Positions 53,760-64,000 of a DNA stretch of 64,000 nt are shown piece after piece. How positions within the stretch are numbered: the stretch's first letter is position 1; every line of letters starts with the position of its first letter. Both the position numbers and the translations under genes were made by a program. Origin of the DNA: Delphinapterus leucas (lineage: Eukaryota > Chordata > Mammalia > Artiodactyla > Monodontidae); NCBI RefSeq assembly GCF_002288925.2, contig NW_022098031.1, forward strand, positions 12,497,047 to 12,561,046, in the 5' to 3' direction. The notes beneath the pieces are model-generated. The model worked only from the letters and a program-made list of their open reading frames with translations. It did not search any database and had not been told where the DNA came from.

Positions 53760-53904
53760 GGACTTCCCTGGCAGTCCAATGGTTAAGACTCTGCACTTCC
53801 AATACTGGGGGTGCGGGTTCCATCCCTGGTCGGGGAACTAAGATCCCACGTGCTGCACAGCTCTGCCAAAAAAAAAAAAGAGAGAGAGAGAGAAAAAGAA
53901 AAGA
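53760..53904 (+). mobile_element. short CHR-type SINE (tRNA head plus A/GA tail)
   Basis: Reads GGACTTCCCTGGCAGTCCAA, 'gttaagactctgcacttcc', B-box-like GGTTCCATCCCTGG, 'aactaagatcccacgtgctgcacag', 'gccaaaa' and a tail that has grown a (GA)n run. CAAAACTCAGAACA before and CAAAACCTCAGAACA after it (one inserted base) form the target-site duplication. Same subtype as at 29.6 kb. Confidence 0.92.
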
Positions 53905-53919
53905 GCAAAACCTCAGAAC

Positions 53920-55155
53920 AACACAGCTCATCAGCACTGCTCTTTGCGGCCCCACCTGGGTAACAGACAGCCTTCTGCAGTAATAGTCAGCCCAAGCCAG
54001 GGAGGCTTACAACTCAGATCATGCTGGAGACTCTTGTGCAACTGTATGGAACTCCAGGACTCCATGTCTAGGGAGTGCCGTTCTCATCTTAGACATGGTG
54101 AATATATGTACATAGTTAGTATGGCACTTTTCCCCCAGCAGATGGCAGTCAAATGTCTTGAGCCTTTTTATAATGCTCGCCGCTGTACCCTTTGGACTAG
54201 CAGTGGCCCTGGCAGTGAGGAGACGAGACACGGAGAAAAGATGATGGAATTGAGAAGTGTTTAGGAGGTGAAATGAGATAGCAAGCTCATAGGATGGTTT
54301 TATTTTAAAGATGTCAAATTTGACTGAAACCAAATCAACCACTAAATTTATCATCGATTCAAAGCATTTAGTCTTCCTAAGCGTAGCCCTCCCATTTATG
54401 CATTGCATGACTTACCTTATTTTAATCATTTTTTCCTCCTTGCAACACACAGTAGTCATCTAAGGAAGCGTGAGGGTTAATGGAATTTTCTTGTCCATGA
54501 GTAAACCCTTAAAGCTGGGAGTTTTCCCATGAGTGGACTTTAGGGGGTCCATGAACCCCCTGGAAATATCATATGCTGTGAGCATGTGAATTTATGTGTA
54601 GTTTATTGGGGAGAGTTTCCCTAACTTTCATTAGATTCTCAGATGGGGTAAAGGCCCACATTCTGTCTGAGGGCACGTCACCCAAGGAGACCTAGAACAG
54701 ACTCGGGAGTGGCAGAGGCAGCAGACACCAATGCACACAGGGCCAGCCAGATAACACGGTGAGTGAAGGCAACCCGGGGGGGACTGGGGTGAACTGCGCA
54801 ACGTGCACCCCAAATACCTAAGGAGGCGGCCACTGCTCAGCCCCTGGTGACAGTCACCCGGAATGCAGACCCAGTGTGGGATGACCTCTAGATTTTCCGA
54901 GAGAAGCCACAAATCCATAATTTTCATTGAACTTCAGAAATTTCTGAAGTGTACAAATCAATCAGAACATTCGTAAGCACGGTTCAGGCAAAACGGATGT
55001 ACCTGTAGTTCATGTGCGACCCTTGAGTTGCCAGTTGGATAGCCTGAGTTGAGACATCAGCCTTTGACTGATAAGCTGAAGACCTGATTCTCTTGGGATG
55101 TTACCGTGTTAGGGAATACTAGTACTTCTACTAATTGCTGTCATCATTCTAATAA
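53920..55155. other. intergenic DNA with a possible old repeat
   Basis: The stretch at 54.53-54.65 kb ('ggggtccatgaaccccctggaaatatc...cattagattctcagatgggg') looks like a diverged mammalian DNA transposon. The 129-codon minus-strand frame at 54.02-54.41 kb and the 106-codon plus-strand frame overlap and have no domain. Confidence 0.45.
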
Positions 55156-55164
55156 CAACATTCA

Positions 55165-55500
55165 TAGTAGCAGTGGCTAACACTCCAGCACCTATGATGT
55201 ACCAAGCACTACCCTGAAGACTTGATTCACAGTCACTCCTTTTACCATCTCTGAAACCTTGTGAGTCAGGCTACTGCTGGTTTTGTAGACACTTGTATAG
55301 CATTTACTGTATGTCACTGTTCTAGGGACTTCTAGGTATAAGCCTTAACTCGTTTAACCCTTATAACAATCCCGTGAATAACTAGGGGTACTGAGGCATG
55401 GGGCTATTTAATAACTGGCCCTAGCCCAAGCTCTTATTCAAACCCAGGCAGACTGGTTCTAGAGCCTGCAACTCTTAACCACTATGCTGTTCTGACTGCC
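55165..55500 (-). mobile_element. MIR SINE, minus strand, possibly two pieces
   Basis: On the plus strand: 'ctccagcacctatgatgtaccaagcac', 'gccttaactcgtttaacccttataacaatcccgtg', 'ggcatggggctatttaataactggccc', 'caagctcttattcaaacccaggcagactgg', 'ttaaccactatgctgttctgac', the complement of MIR from tail to head. Confidence 0.8.
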
Positions 55501-55509
55501 TCTGTGGTG

Positions 55510-57050
55510 CTCTGGGCACTGGCCACTCTTCAAATACCTCTCAGCTGTGGTGCCTCATGGTCCCAGAAAAACCCTGTCCACATTAGCATGGCCATATGGC
55601 ATTTCTGACTGTCTCAGCCCTGGGTCTTCTTTGAAACTCATCTCATTTTCATGCATCACCAGACATGTTTTATTCAATCTTTGGAGTTTTTAATCTCCTC
55701 TGAAATGAGCAGATCGTAAATCCTTTGCTAGATGAGATTTCCAAATAATGGTGAGAGATGGCCTTGTCTTTTGTCTCTCAACAAGTTTAGCCCCCGCTGG
55801 CATCATCTGAGCAGTGGAAGGGGCGGAATGAGAGTGAGACTGCGGTGCCGGAGCAGAAAGCGCCCACTTAGCTGTCTACTCACATTCTTGTCTCATCTGA
55901 ACCTCCTCAAATGAGCGAGGCTTTCTAAAGGTTTGCACGAAATAAACTCCTGAAATAGGTGAGAAATTACAGCTGTAATGACAGGGAATTGACTTTAAGT
56001 GCAGCAGCAACGTGGAATCTGTGCCTGATGTACAAGGATGGGATTGTGACATGGGAGCATGCGCTGATTTGTGACACACACTTGTTTCCAGTTCTGTCCA
56101 AACCCTGCTGAGAGACTGATAATGGAAAACGGAGGGAGGGAGGGAGACAAAGGACAGGGTGTGAATTTACTCCAAAGCGGTGATATGCCATGAATTATAT
56201 CAATGGGTCTCTAATTTCCTGCTTAGAAGATGCCCCTTAGATTTGGCTGTCGCCTTACAGCTTTGCATTTTCATCAGCTCACTGGTTTGTGATGCTTCCT
56301 GTAAGCAGTGGGTCTTACAGGTTGGTGCACTTCCTTTAGCTTATGCTTATGCGAAATATTTCCTCACCTTATGACTCCCTTTTCATCAGTTAAGCTCCTG
56401 TGATTCCCTCCTCAAGTTCAGAGGAGGATCTGCAGAAGACCTTTCGTACTGGGGACTGGTTTTACCATCAGTTCTGAAATAAAACATGAGATATGAAGCC
56501 AAAAGGAGGGTTTTAAAAGGTGCCAGGAAAGAGCACTCTTACTGACCGCTGGAACTCACAACCAAAAATATGGAAGAGTGAGTGAGCAAGGGCATTCTGG
56601 GGGCATTGTAGAATTCCAGGCTTAATCATATAGCCGATCGTTAAAAACCATTCAGAGATCTATATGTTGGGAAAGGCGGAAGTTGATGGATCTAACTACC
56701 TTTTGAAAACTGTATATATTCTTTTAAATTCCGTAAGAACTTGAAAGTAAACTTTCCCCTATTTTATTTCTGATTAAATATTTGGACTATGTTTTCTTTT
56801 TTTATGAAAGAAAAATCTGGTGTGTCCATTTGTTGCTTTCTCCTATTGGGCCTAAACATAAATCACAGGATTTGCACAAACCTAATGTTTCTACTAGTTT
56901 GTGCCCTTGTCTGTCATCTAGGACCACAGATACAAACAACTGAAAGCATGTTGCTTGAAGAGACCCCTTGCTGTGAGGAATGACATTATCAGAGTTGGTT
57001 TAGAAAAGTGCAAATTTAGTAGCAGTTGCCCTGCAGTTGAGCATGTGGAG
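55510..57050. other. intergenic DNA, nothing recognised
   Basis: About 1.5 kb. A small (GGGA)n run at 56.13-56.15 kb. No named repeat; frames of 60-74 codons have no motif. Confidence 0.45.
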
Positions 57051-57058
57051 GTAGTTCT

Positions 57059-57345
57059 AAAAGGTTACCAAGGGGGAAAGCGGGGGGAAGAGATAAAATT
57101 GGGAGATTGGGATTGACATATACACACTACTATACATACAATAGGTAACTAGTAAGAACCCACCGTATAGCACAGGGAACTCTACTCAATACTCTGTAAT
57201 GACCTATATGGGAATAGAATCTAAAAAAGAGTAGCTATATGTATACATATACCTGATTCAGTTTGCTGTACAGCAAAAACTAACACAAGATTGTAAATCA
57301 GCTATACTCCAATAAAAATTAATTTAAAAAAAAAGAAAGAAAATA
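57059..57345 (+). mobile_element. 5'-truncated L1 3' end
   Basis: L1 3' UTR: 'attgacatatacacactactatac', 'aagaacccaccgtatagcacagggaactctactcaatac', 'ctgattcagtttgctgtacagcaaaaactaacac', 'tatactccaataaaaattaattt' and an A-rich tail. Unlike the short copies at 7.3, 39.4 and 40.5 kb, it continues through the CCGTATAGCAC point to the usual end. I see no clear target-site duplication. Confidence 0.87.
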
Positions 57346-57611
57346 GGCAAATCCCACTAAGTAAAAATAGATTATTTTCCTTATAAGGCAAAAAATTTTT
57401 AAATTAAAAAAAAAATAAAGTTAGAAAGTGAGGCAAAAATCTCACAAAATCTCATAAACTACCCCTGAGCGATCCTTGTATTTCTTGGGTTGTGCAGATA
57501 GAATAGCTGGCCAAAATATAGGGGCTGGGTTATGTTCAAATACAGAATCATCTTCAGTGTGGCGAAATGTTCACCTGATGAGAATCAAGCAAGAACTGAG
57601 AACTTGTATGG

Positions 57612-57655
57612 AATGAGAGAGAGGGAGGGAGGGAGGGAGGGAGAGAGAGAGAGGG
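57612..57655. repeat. (GGGA)n/(GA)n polypurine tract
   Basis: About 44 bp of purines on the plus strand, GAGAG, then GGGA units, then GA units. Confidence 0.92.
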
Positions 57656-57714
57656 AACTCAAAGTTGCTGAAATCATGTAAGTTAAATCTGTATACATTG
57701 GCTCCACCATATTG

Positions 57715-59035
57715 CATTTTTTTAATTATAGAAGTTTCAGGTGTACAGAATTCTAATTTGAAATCTGTATACACTCCAAAGTGATGATCAGCACAAGCCT
57801 AGTTACCATCCCTCACCATACAGTTGACTCCCTTCATCCATTTTGCCCACCCCCTGCCCCCTTTCCCTCTGGTAGCCACTAATCTGATCTCTGTATCTAT
57901 GGGTTTGTTTTGTTTTATTTTGTGTGTTCATTTGTTATTGTTTTTGTTTTATTTTTTTAGATTCTTCATATGAGGGAAATCCTATGGTATTTGTTCTTCT
58001 TCATCTGACTTATTTCACTTAGCATAGTACCCTCAAGGCCCATCCACGTTGTTGCAAATGACAGGATTTCATTCTTTCTTTATGGCTGAGTAGTATTCTG
58101 TTTTGTATATATACCATATCCTCTTTATTCATTCATCCATCCATGGGCACTAAGGTTATTTTCGTATCTTGGCTATTGTAAATAATGCTGCAATGAGCAT
58201 AGGGGTGTACAGGGTGCATAATTTTTCAAATTAGTGTTTTCATGTTTTTAGATAAATACTCAGAGGTGGAACAGCTGGGCCATATGGTAATTCTCTTCTT
58301 AATTTTTTGAGGGATCACCATACTCTTTTCCATGGTGGCAGCACCAATTTATGTTCCCACCAACAGTGGACATGTTCCACCATGTTCCAACATGTTCCCA
58401 CCAACAGTGCACAGATTTTTCTCCAGATCCTCTCCAACATTTATTCCTTGTCTTTTCAATAATAGCCATTTTAACAGGTGTGAGGTGATATCTCATTGTG
58501 GTTTTGATTTGAATTTCCCTGATGATTGCGATGTTGAACATCCTTTCATGTGCCTTTTGACTATCAGTGTATCTTCTTTGGAAAAATGTCTATTCAGATC
58601 CTCTGCTCATGTTTTAATTGGGTTTTTGTTGTTGTTGAGTTGTATGAGTTCTTTATATATTTTGGGAATTAACCCCTTTTGGGATATATCATTTGCAAAT
58701 ATCTTCTCCCATTCTTTTCATTTTGTCTTTTTCATTTTGAAAAACGGTTTCCTTTTTCATTTTGAAAAATGGTTTCCTTTGCTGCATAGAAGCTTTTTAG
58801 TCTGATGTGGTCACATCTGTTTATTTTTGCTTTTGTTTCCCTAGTCTGGGATTCAGATCACAAAAGATCACTAAAACCGATGTCAGTGAGGTTACTGCCT
58901 ATGTTTTCTTCTAAGAATTTTATGGTTTCAGGCATTACATTCAAGCCTTTAATCCATTTTGAACTAATTTTTGTGTATATTGCAGTTTTGATGCAGCATG
59001 TAGATTTTTTCTTTTTCTTACCACAAATCCAAACT
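57715..59035 (-). mobile_element. L1M 3' UTR and ORF2 C-terminal half
   Basis: Old L1M on the minus strand. The plus strand shows 3' UTR ('attatagaagtttcaggtgtacag', 'cctctggtagccactaatctg') and then ORF2 in reverse ('tttatggctgagtagtattctg', 'aacatcctttcatgtgccttttg', 'tcattttgaactaatttttgtgtat'). The minus-strand frame 58299-58541 still shows [20 protein letters not shown] and CWRGSGEK, the ORF2 C-terminal segment. Two local duplications inside (58350-58410, 58727-58776) break it further. Confidence 0.87.
58727..58776. repeat. 25-bp tandem duplication within L1M
   Basis: Units 58727-58751 and 58752-58776, each CTTTTTCATTTTGAAAAA plus (C/T)GGTTTC, with one difference; a partial third unit lies upstream at about 58714. 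The extra 25 bp shifts the ORF2 frame. Confidence 0.9.
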
Positions 59036-59039
59036 GCAT

Positions 59040-59290
59040 GCTCTCTTCCAAAGCTTGCTTCTTCCATGAAGCCTGCCTAAACGACCTGGAACCCCAATCG
59101 TATTTTCTTCACTTCGGATAAGTACAGCACATATACTGCTGAGAACTATTTCATGATTCATTTATTTGGGTCATGAGCTTAAGCTCTTCAAGGCCGATAC
59201 CCCTGTCTTCTGTCTCATTTATATCTCGAATGGTATCTAGAACATGCTTATCACAAGACCATGTGTGTCGTTGAATGAACGATTTTACAA
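59040..59290 (+). mobile_element. L2 LINE 3' end
   Basis: Landmarks: 'cttcttccatgaagcctgcctaaacgacc', 'agctcttcaaggccgatacccctgtcttctgtctcatttatatctcgaatggtatctagaacatgc' and 'gttgaatgaacga'. It follows directly on the L1M. Confidence 0.75.
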
Positions 59291-59735
59291 AGGCTCAATA
59301 CTAAACTTCTTCAGTTTTTGGCATGTATTTAAAGCTATCCCCACCTCCTGCTTCAATTAATATTTTTCACGTAGACTACATTCTGTATCTGAAAACTTCT
59401 TATTGACTTATAATTCACAGTTTACAGCTGAGAATTATATTGGGAACTCTCTTGACCCGAAGAAAATTGTCTGTAACAGATAAGTGTTCCAGATGGTTAA
59501 TGCTTCTTATAACTGATGTTGATTAACTTGTTTTTGACAAATCTCAGCCTTTTTTTGGAACAAGAGGGAGAAGGGGAATGGCTTGAGAGAGTTGCCTGGA
59601 GATGGAGATATATATATATATACATATATATATACACACACACACTCATGTTTTATACATAAGTATATATAAATTATATATTATAAATATTTTTACAACT
59701 TTCATATAGATTTATGTATGATGATTTATATAGCT
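59291..59735. other. intergenic DNA with (TA)n/(CA)n tract
   Basis: Contains TATATATATATATACATATATATATACACACACACA at about 59608-59645. Otherwise A+T-rich with no named repeat. Confidence 0.55.
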
Positions 59736-59739
59736 ATTT

Positions 59740-59875
59740 TACAAGCATGTGCAGTTTGTAGGGCAAGTATTACAATTCAGATTTTATAGGTGAGGAATCT
59801 GAGGTTTGGAGAGGTTAAGTGATTTCTCTGAGGTTATCCAGCTAGAAAACGATGAAGTCACATCTCAAACTAAAG
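59740..59875 (-). mobile_element. MIR SINE core fragment
   Basis: The plus strand has 'cagattttataggtgaggaatctgaggtttggagaggttaagtgatttctctgaggttatccagctag', the complement of the MIR core. Confidence 0.85.
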
Positions 59876-59884
59876 TTTCTCGAA

Positions 59885-60480
59885 TTTTAATATTCATTCA
59901 TCCATTCATACATGCCTTCCGTGTTCCAGTGACATGTACAGAGTCAAAGACAAACAAGACCCATCTCTTCCTTCAAGAGTTCCCAGCCCAGTAGAAGAGA
60001 TTAACAGTTAAACTAATAAGAGTCCACAGCATTGCAGGCAAGAGTGGTACAGGGAGCAAAGGTGTGGATTTCAGGGTAGACTGGCGTGTTCTGATGCTCC
60101 TTGTCTCTGTACGGCTGGAGCTTTACCAACAGGAGTGGTGAGACAGGGCTGGAGAAGCAGGCTGCAGGTCACTTCATGAAGATCCTGATGGCAATGCTAC
60201 AGGGATTGAAAGAACTGGGAGAGGGATAATCAGCCTTTTTTTTAAAGCAAAAGTCAGAGAGATGGATCAAAGGAGTATGAGATGAGAATAGAGAAGATTA
60301 ATGCAAAGGGAACACTAAGACTAGTACAAAAGTTACGGCAAGACATGATGTGGTTGTAAAAAGGCAGTTTAGCATGTGGGGCAATTGGTGGGCAGTTGGA
60401 TATGGGACTGAAGAAGCACCCAGGTGTTTGGACTGAGGATGAGGTGTCATTTAACAGGATAAGACATGCAGGGGAGGATC
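59885..60480 (+). repeat. ancient interspersed repeat, class as at 30.4 kb
   Basis: Begins 'attcattcatccattcatacatgccttccgtgttccagtgac', has 'tcttccttcaagagttcccagcccagtagaagag' and later 'gtcacttcatgaagatcctgatgg' and 'agcacccaggtgtttggactgaggatgaggtg'. Same general order as the copy at 30.4 kb. Confidence 0.45.
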
Positions 60481-60534
60481 AGAAGAAGAATTAGTCACGC
60501 AACAAAACGTTGCAACCTAGTGGAAGTTCTTTTC

Positions 60535-60890
60535 ATAGTTGTTATAACATAGAGTGCATTAGACGTGTGATATGCAATATGGTAGCCGCACATGGCTAGT
60601 GAACACTTGAAATAGAGCTTCTCCAAACTGAGATGTGTTGTAAGTGTGAATACACAGCAGATTTCACTAAGTATGTGGAAAAAATGTAAAATTCTCATGG
60701 GTAATATTTTATATTGATTACATGATAATAGTATTTGGATATATTGGGTTAAATAAAATATGTTATAGTTTTTTCTTAATTTATTTCATCAGTTTCTTTT
60801 TCACTTTCTTAATGTGGCTACTGGAACGAAAGAAAATATATATGGTCTTGCATGTGTAACTTGCATTAAATTTATATTGAATAGCACTAC
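60535..60890. mobile_element. MER-type DNA transposon relic, copy 2
   Basis: Shares with the 6.65 kb copy: 'tatggtagccgcacatggctagtgaacacttgaaatagagc', 'agatgtgttgtaagtg', 'tgattacatgataatagtatttggatatattgggttaaataaaat', 'aatgtggctactggaacg' and an end 'attgaatagcactacc'. Terminal halves are decayed inverted repeats. Confidence 0.55.
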
Positions 60891-61923
60891 CTTAAAAATC
60901 AGTAGATAATACATGTTCAAAAGGCTTAGGGCAGTGAGGATTTGGGAGCAGCACCTTAGAATCCCTCCCGTGGACCTCATATGTGAAGCTGATTTCCCAT
61001 GGTCCCTTACGATAATTTGGGGGGGGGTTCTGTTGCTATTTTACCTATTTTTTAACATCTTTATTGAAGTATAATTGCCTTACAGTGGTGTGTTAGTTTC
61101 TGCTTTCTAACAAAGTGAATCAGCTATACATATACATATATCCTGATATCTCATCCCTCTTGCATCTCCCTCCCACCCTCCCTATCCCACCCCTCTAGGT
61201 GGACACAAAGCACCGAGCTGATCTCCCTGTGCTATGCGGCTGCTTCCCACCAGCTATCTGTTTTACATTTGGTAGTGTATATGTGTCCATGCCACTCTCT
61301 CACTTCGTCCCAGCTCACCCTTCCCCCTCCCTGTGTCCTCAAGTCCACTCCCTATGTCTGCATCTTTATTCCTCCTGCCCCTTTATTCCTGTCCTGGTTC
61401 TTCAAAACCATTTTCTTTTTTAAGACTCCATATATACATGTTAGCATATGGTATTTGTTTTTCTCTTGCTGACTACTTTACTCTGTATGACAGACTCTAG
61501 GTCCATCCACCTCACTACAAATAACTCAATTTCGTTTCTTTTTATGGCTGAGTAATATTCCATTGTATATATGTGCCACATCTTCTTTATCCATTCATCC
61601 AATGATGGACACTCAGGTTGCTTCCATGTCCTGGCTATCGTAAATAGAGCTGCAGCGAACACTGTGGCACATGACTCTTTTTGAATTACGGTTTTCTCAA
61701 GATATATGCCCAGTAGTGGGATTGCTGGGTCGTATGGTAGTTCTATTTTTAGTTTTTTAAGGAAGCTCCATACTGTTCTCCATAGTGGCTGTATCAATTT
61801 ACATTCCCACCAACAGTGCAAGAGGGTTCCCTTTTCTCCACACCCTCTCCAGCATTTATTGTTTGTAGGTTCTTTGATGACGGCCATTCTGACCGGTGTG
61901 AGGTGATACCTCCTTGTAGTTTT

Positions 61924-62137
61924 TTGTTTTTTGTTGTTGTTGTTGCGGTACACTGGCCTCTTACTGCCGTGGCCTCTCCCGTTGCGGAGCACAGGCTCCA
62001 GACGCGCAGGCTCAGCGTCCATGGCCCACGGGCCTAGCCGCTCCTCGGCACGTGGGATCTTCCCGGACCGGGGCACGATCCCATGTCCCCTGCATCGGCA
62101 GGCGGACTCTCAACCACTGCGCCACCAGGGAAGCCCA
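61924..62137 (-). mobile_element. CHR SINE in L1 ORF2, 14-bp TSD
   Basis: Minus-strand head GGGCTTCCCTGGTGGCGCAG (ending at 62136), 'cacgtgccgaggagcggct', 'ggacgctgagcctgcgcgtc' body and a tail read on the plus strand as (TTG)n/(T)n at 61924-61944. CTCCTTGTAGTTTT is exact at 61910-61923 and 62138-62151. It lies in the L1 ORF2 C-terminal part. Confidence 0.95.
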
Positions 62138-62947
62138 CTCCTTGTAGTTTTGATTTGCTTTTCTCTAATGATTAGTGACGTTGAGCATTCTTTCATGTGT
62201 TCGTTGGCAGTCTGTATATCTTCGTTGGAGAAATGTCTATTTAGGTCTTCTGCCCATTTTTGGATTGGGTTGTTTGTTTCTTTTGATATTGAGCTGCATA
62301 AGCTGCTTGTAAATTTTGGATATTAATCCTTTGTCAGTTGCTTCATTTGCAAGTATTTTCTCCCATTCTGAGGGTTATCTTTTAGCCTTGTTTATGGTTT
62401 CCTTTGCTGTGCAGAAGCTTTTAAGTTTCATTAGGTCCCATATGTTTATTTTTGTTTTTATTTCCATTTCTCTAGGAGGTGTGTCAAAAAGGATATTGCT
62501 GTGATTTATGTCATAGAGTGTTCTGCCTGTGTTTTTCTCTAAGAGTTTTATAGTATCTGGCCTTACATTTAGGTCTTTAATCCATTTTGAGTTTATTTTT
62601 GTGTATGATGTTAGGAAAGGAGTGTTCTAATTTCATTCTTTTACATGTAGCTGTCCAGTATTCCCAGCACCACTTATTGAAGAGACTGTCTTTTCTCCAT
62701 TGTATATTCTTGCCTCCTTTATCAAAGATAAGGTGACCATATGTGCGTGGGTTTCTCTGGGCTTTCTATCCTGTTCCATTGATCTATATTTCTGTTTTTG
62801 TGCCACTACCATACCGTCTTGACTACTGTAGCTTTGTAGTATAGTCTGAAGTCAGGGAGTCTGATTCCTCCAGCTCGTTTTTCTTTCTCAAGATTCCTTT
62901 GGCTATTTGGGGTCTTTTGTGTTTCCATACAAATTGTGAAATTTTTT

Positions 62948-63145
62948 TTTTTTGTGGTACGCGGGCTTCTCACTGCTGTGGCCTCTCCCGTTGTGGAGCA
63001 CAGGCTCCGGATGCGCAGGCTCAGCGGCCATGGCTCACGGGCCCAGCCATTCCACAGCACGTGAGATCCTCCTGGACCAGGGCACGAACCCATGTGCCCT
63101 GCATCGGCAGGTGGACTCCCAACCACTGCGCCACCAGGGAAGCCC
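62948..63145 (-). mobile_element. CHR SINE in L1 ORF2, 17-bp TSD
   Basis: Minus-strand CHR SINE starting GGGCTTCCCTGGTGGCGCAG. AAATTGTGAAATTTTTT (62931-62947) and AAATTTTGAAATTTTTT (63146-63162) flank it with one mismatch. It interrupts the ORF2 region between the EQK and METQKTPN segments. Confidence 0.95.
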
Positions 63146-64000
63146 AAATTTTGAAATTTTTTGTTCTACTTCTGTGAAAAATGCCAGTGGTAGTTTGATA
63201 GGGATTGCACTGAATCTGTAGATTGCTTTGGGTAGTATAGTCATTTCCATCATGTTGATTCTTCCAATCCAAGAACATGGTATATCTCTCCATCTATTTG
63301 TATCATCTTTAATTTCTTTCATCAATGTCTTATAGTTTTCTGCATACAGGTCTTTTGTTTTCTTAGGTAGGTTCATGCCCAGGTGTTTTATTCTTTTTGG
63401 GGCAATGGTAAATGGGAGTGTTTCCTTAATTTCTCTTTCAGATTTTTCATCATTAGTGTATAGGAATGCAAGAGATTCCTGTGCCTTAATTTTGTATCCT
63501 GCAACTTTACCAAATTCATTGATTAGCTCGAGTAGTTTTCTGGTAGCTTCTTTAGGATTCTCTATGTGTAGTATCATGTCATGTGCAAACAGTGACAGCT
63601 TTACTTCTTCTTTTCTGATTTGGATTCCTTTTATTTCTTTTTCTTCTCTGATGCTGTGGCTAAAACTTCCAAAACTATGTTGAATAATAGAGGGGGGAGC
63701 GGACCTTGTCTTGTTCCTGATCTTAGTGGAAATGGTTTCAGTTTTTCACCATTGAGAATGATGTTGGCTGTGGGTTTGTCATATGTGGCCTTTATTATGT
63801 TCAGGTAAGTTCCCTCTATGCCTACTTTCTGGAGGGTGTTTATCATAAATGGGTGTTGAATTTTGTCAAAAGCTTTTTCTGCATCTATGGAGATTATCAT
63901 ATGGTTTTTCTCCTTCAATTTGTTAATATGATATATCACGTTGATTGATTTGCGTATATTGAAGAATCCTTGCATTCCTGGAATAAACCCCACTTGATCG

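Larger units (their letters stand above)
61045..64000 (-). mobile_element. L1 running off the window, with two SINEs inside
   Basis: Minus-strand L1 from its 3' end ('tttaacatctttattgaagtataattgcc' on the plus strand) through the 3' UTR (to about 61.47 kb) and ORF2 to the window edge. At least 2.5 kb of L1 after removing the two CHR SINEs. It has the same 3' UTR type as the copies at 10.9, 37.3 and 42.0 kb. The 5' end and flanking duplication are outside the window. Confidence 0.95.
61480..64000 (-). pseudogene. LINE-1 ORF2 remnant with mutated RT active site
   Basis: Covers the reverse transcriptase and C-terminal parts of ORF2. Motif A DAEKAFD is at 63865-63885 and motif B SGTRQG at 63703-63720. 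The catalytic FADD box (63578-63589) reads FAHD: the first aspartate is changed to histidine, which would abolish polymerase chemistry. One base is missing near 63652 relative to the copy at 42 kb, shifting frame just before that box. The SINEs at 62948-63145 and 61924-62137 split it again. The C-terminal part ([18 protein letters not shown], then [16 protein letters not shown]) is the best preserved, from about 61.9 to 61.5 kb. The part upstream of motif A is outside the window. Confidence 0.93.

Noticed and set aside
54019..54408. 129-codon minus-strand frame
   Set aside because: Overlaps another frame on the other strand; no motif.
59110..59140. U6 snRNA-like 'cttcgg...agcacatatact'
   Set aside because: Only a 12-base match with an inserted spacer, and the surrounding sequence is an L2 3' end, not the rest of U6.

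Overview
This window looks like mammalian nuclear DNA from a cetacean or close relative. The main reason is a set of about 15 tRNA-derived SINEs that begin GGGCTTCCCTGGTGGCGCAG or GGGACTTCCCTGG, the CHR type known from Cetacea and hippopotamus. They sit beside L1 elements with artiodactyl/cetacean-like 3' ends, over a background of old mammalian repeats (MIR, L2, MER5-like). I cannot name a species. The sequence is A+T-rich, with CpG clustered almost only inside the younger SINEs.

I found no convincing cellular protein-coding gene or exon, no functional RNA gene and no CRISPR array. Most longer open frames are read-through of SINEs, L2 or low-complexity DNA. The only recognisable coding matter is broken LINE-1 ORF2 (endonuclease/reverse transcriptase family) at 42.0-43.8 kb (+), at 61.5-64.0 kb (-), and more decayed at 41.6-42.0, 45.6-46.1 and 58.1-59.0 kb.

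Layout. 0-12 kb: mostly unique DNA with an L2-hosted L1 tail (2.6-3.0 kb), a SINE-in-L1 nest (7.3-7.8 kb), MIRs, an L2 (10.1-10.8 kb) and a clean 5'-truncated L1 (10.9-11.2 kb). 12-26 kb: seven of the 15 CHR SINEs, three minisatellite or microsatellite tracts, an L1M pierced by a SINE, and a repeat-poor block at 15.6-17.3 kb. 26-36 kb: the quietest part, with two repeat-poor blocks (27.4-29.4 and 33.4-36.0 kb) holding homeodomain- and octamer-like motifs; these are my best candidates for conserved non-coding regulatory DNA. 36.9-45.5 kb: an L1 landing zone with tandem L1 tails at one target, a nested stack of L1 insertions around a 400-N assembly gap, back-to-back L1M segments and a 2.1 kb younger L1. 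45.5-64 kb: an L2 split by a SINE that carries a triplicated 58-bp module, old L1M, MIR and MER relics, and a minus-strand L1 running off the right edge that has taken two SINEs.

The main story is layered retrotransposition. Target-site duplications (TSDs) seen directly at many insertions let the order be read. The most unusual points are the L1 nest with a likely 3' transduction and an underestimated gap (39.2-40.5 kb), repeated insertion at one site (36.9-37.6 kb), three short L1 copies sharing the same premature 3' end, and copy-number variation of a 58-bp module inside long CHR SINEs. I did not see a new gene system. Family names come from recognising consensus-like sequence without a database search.
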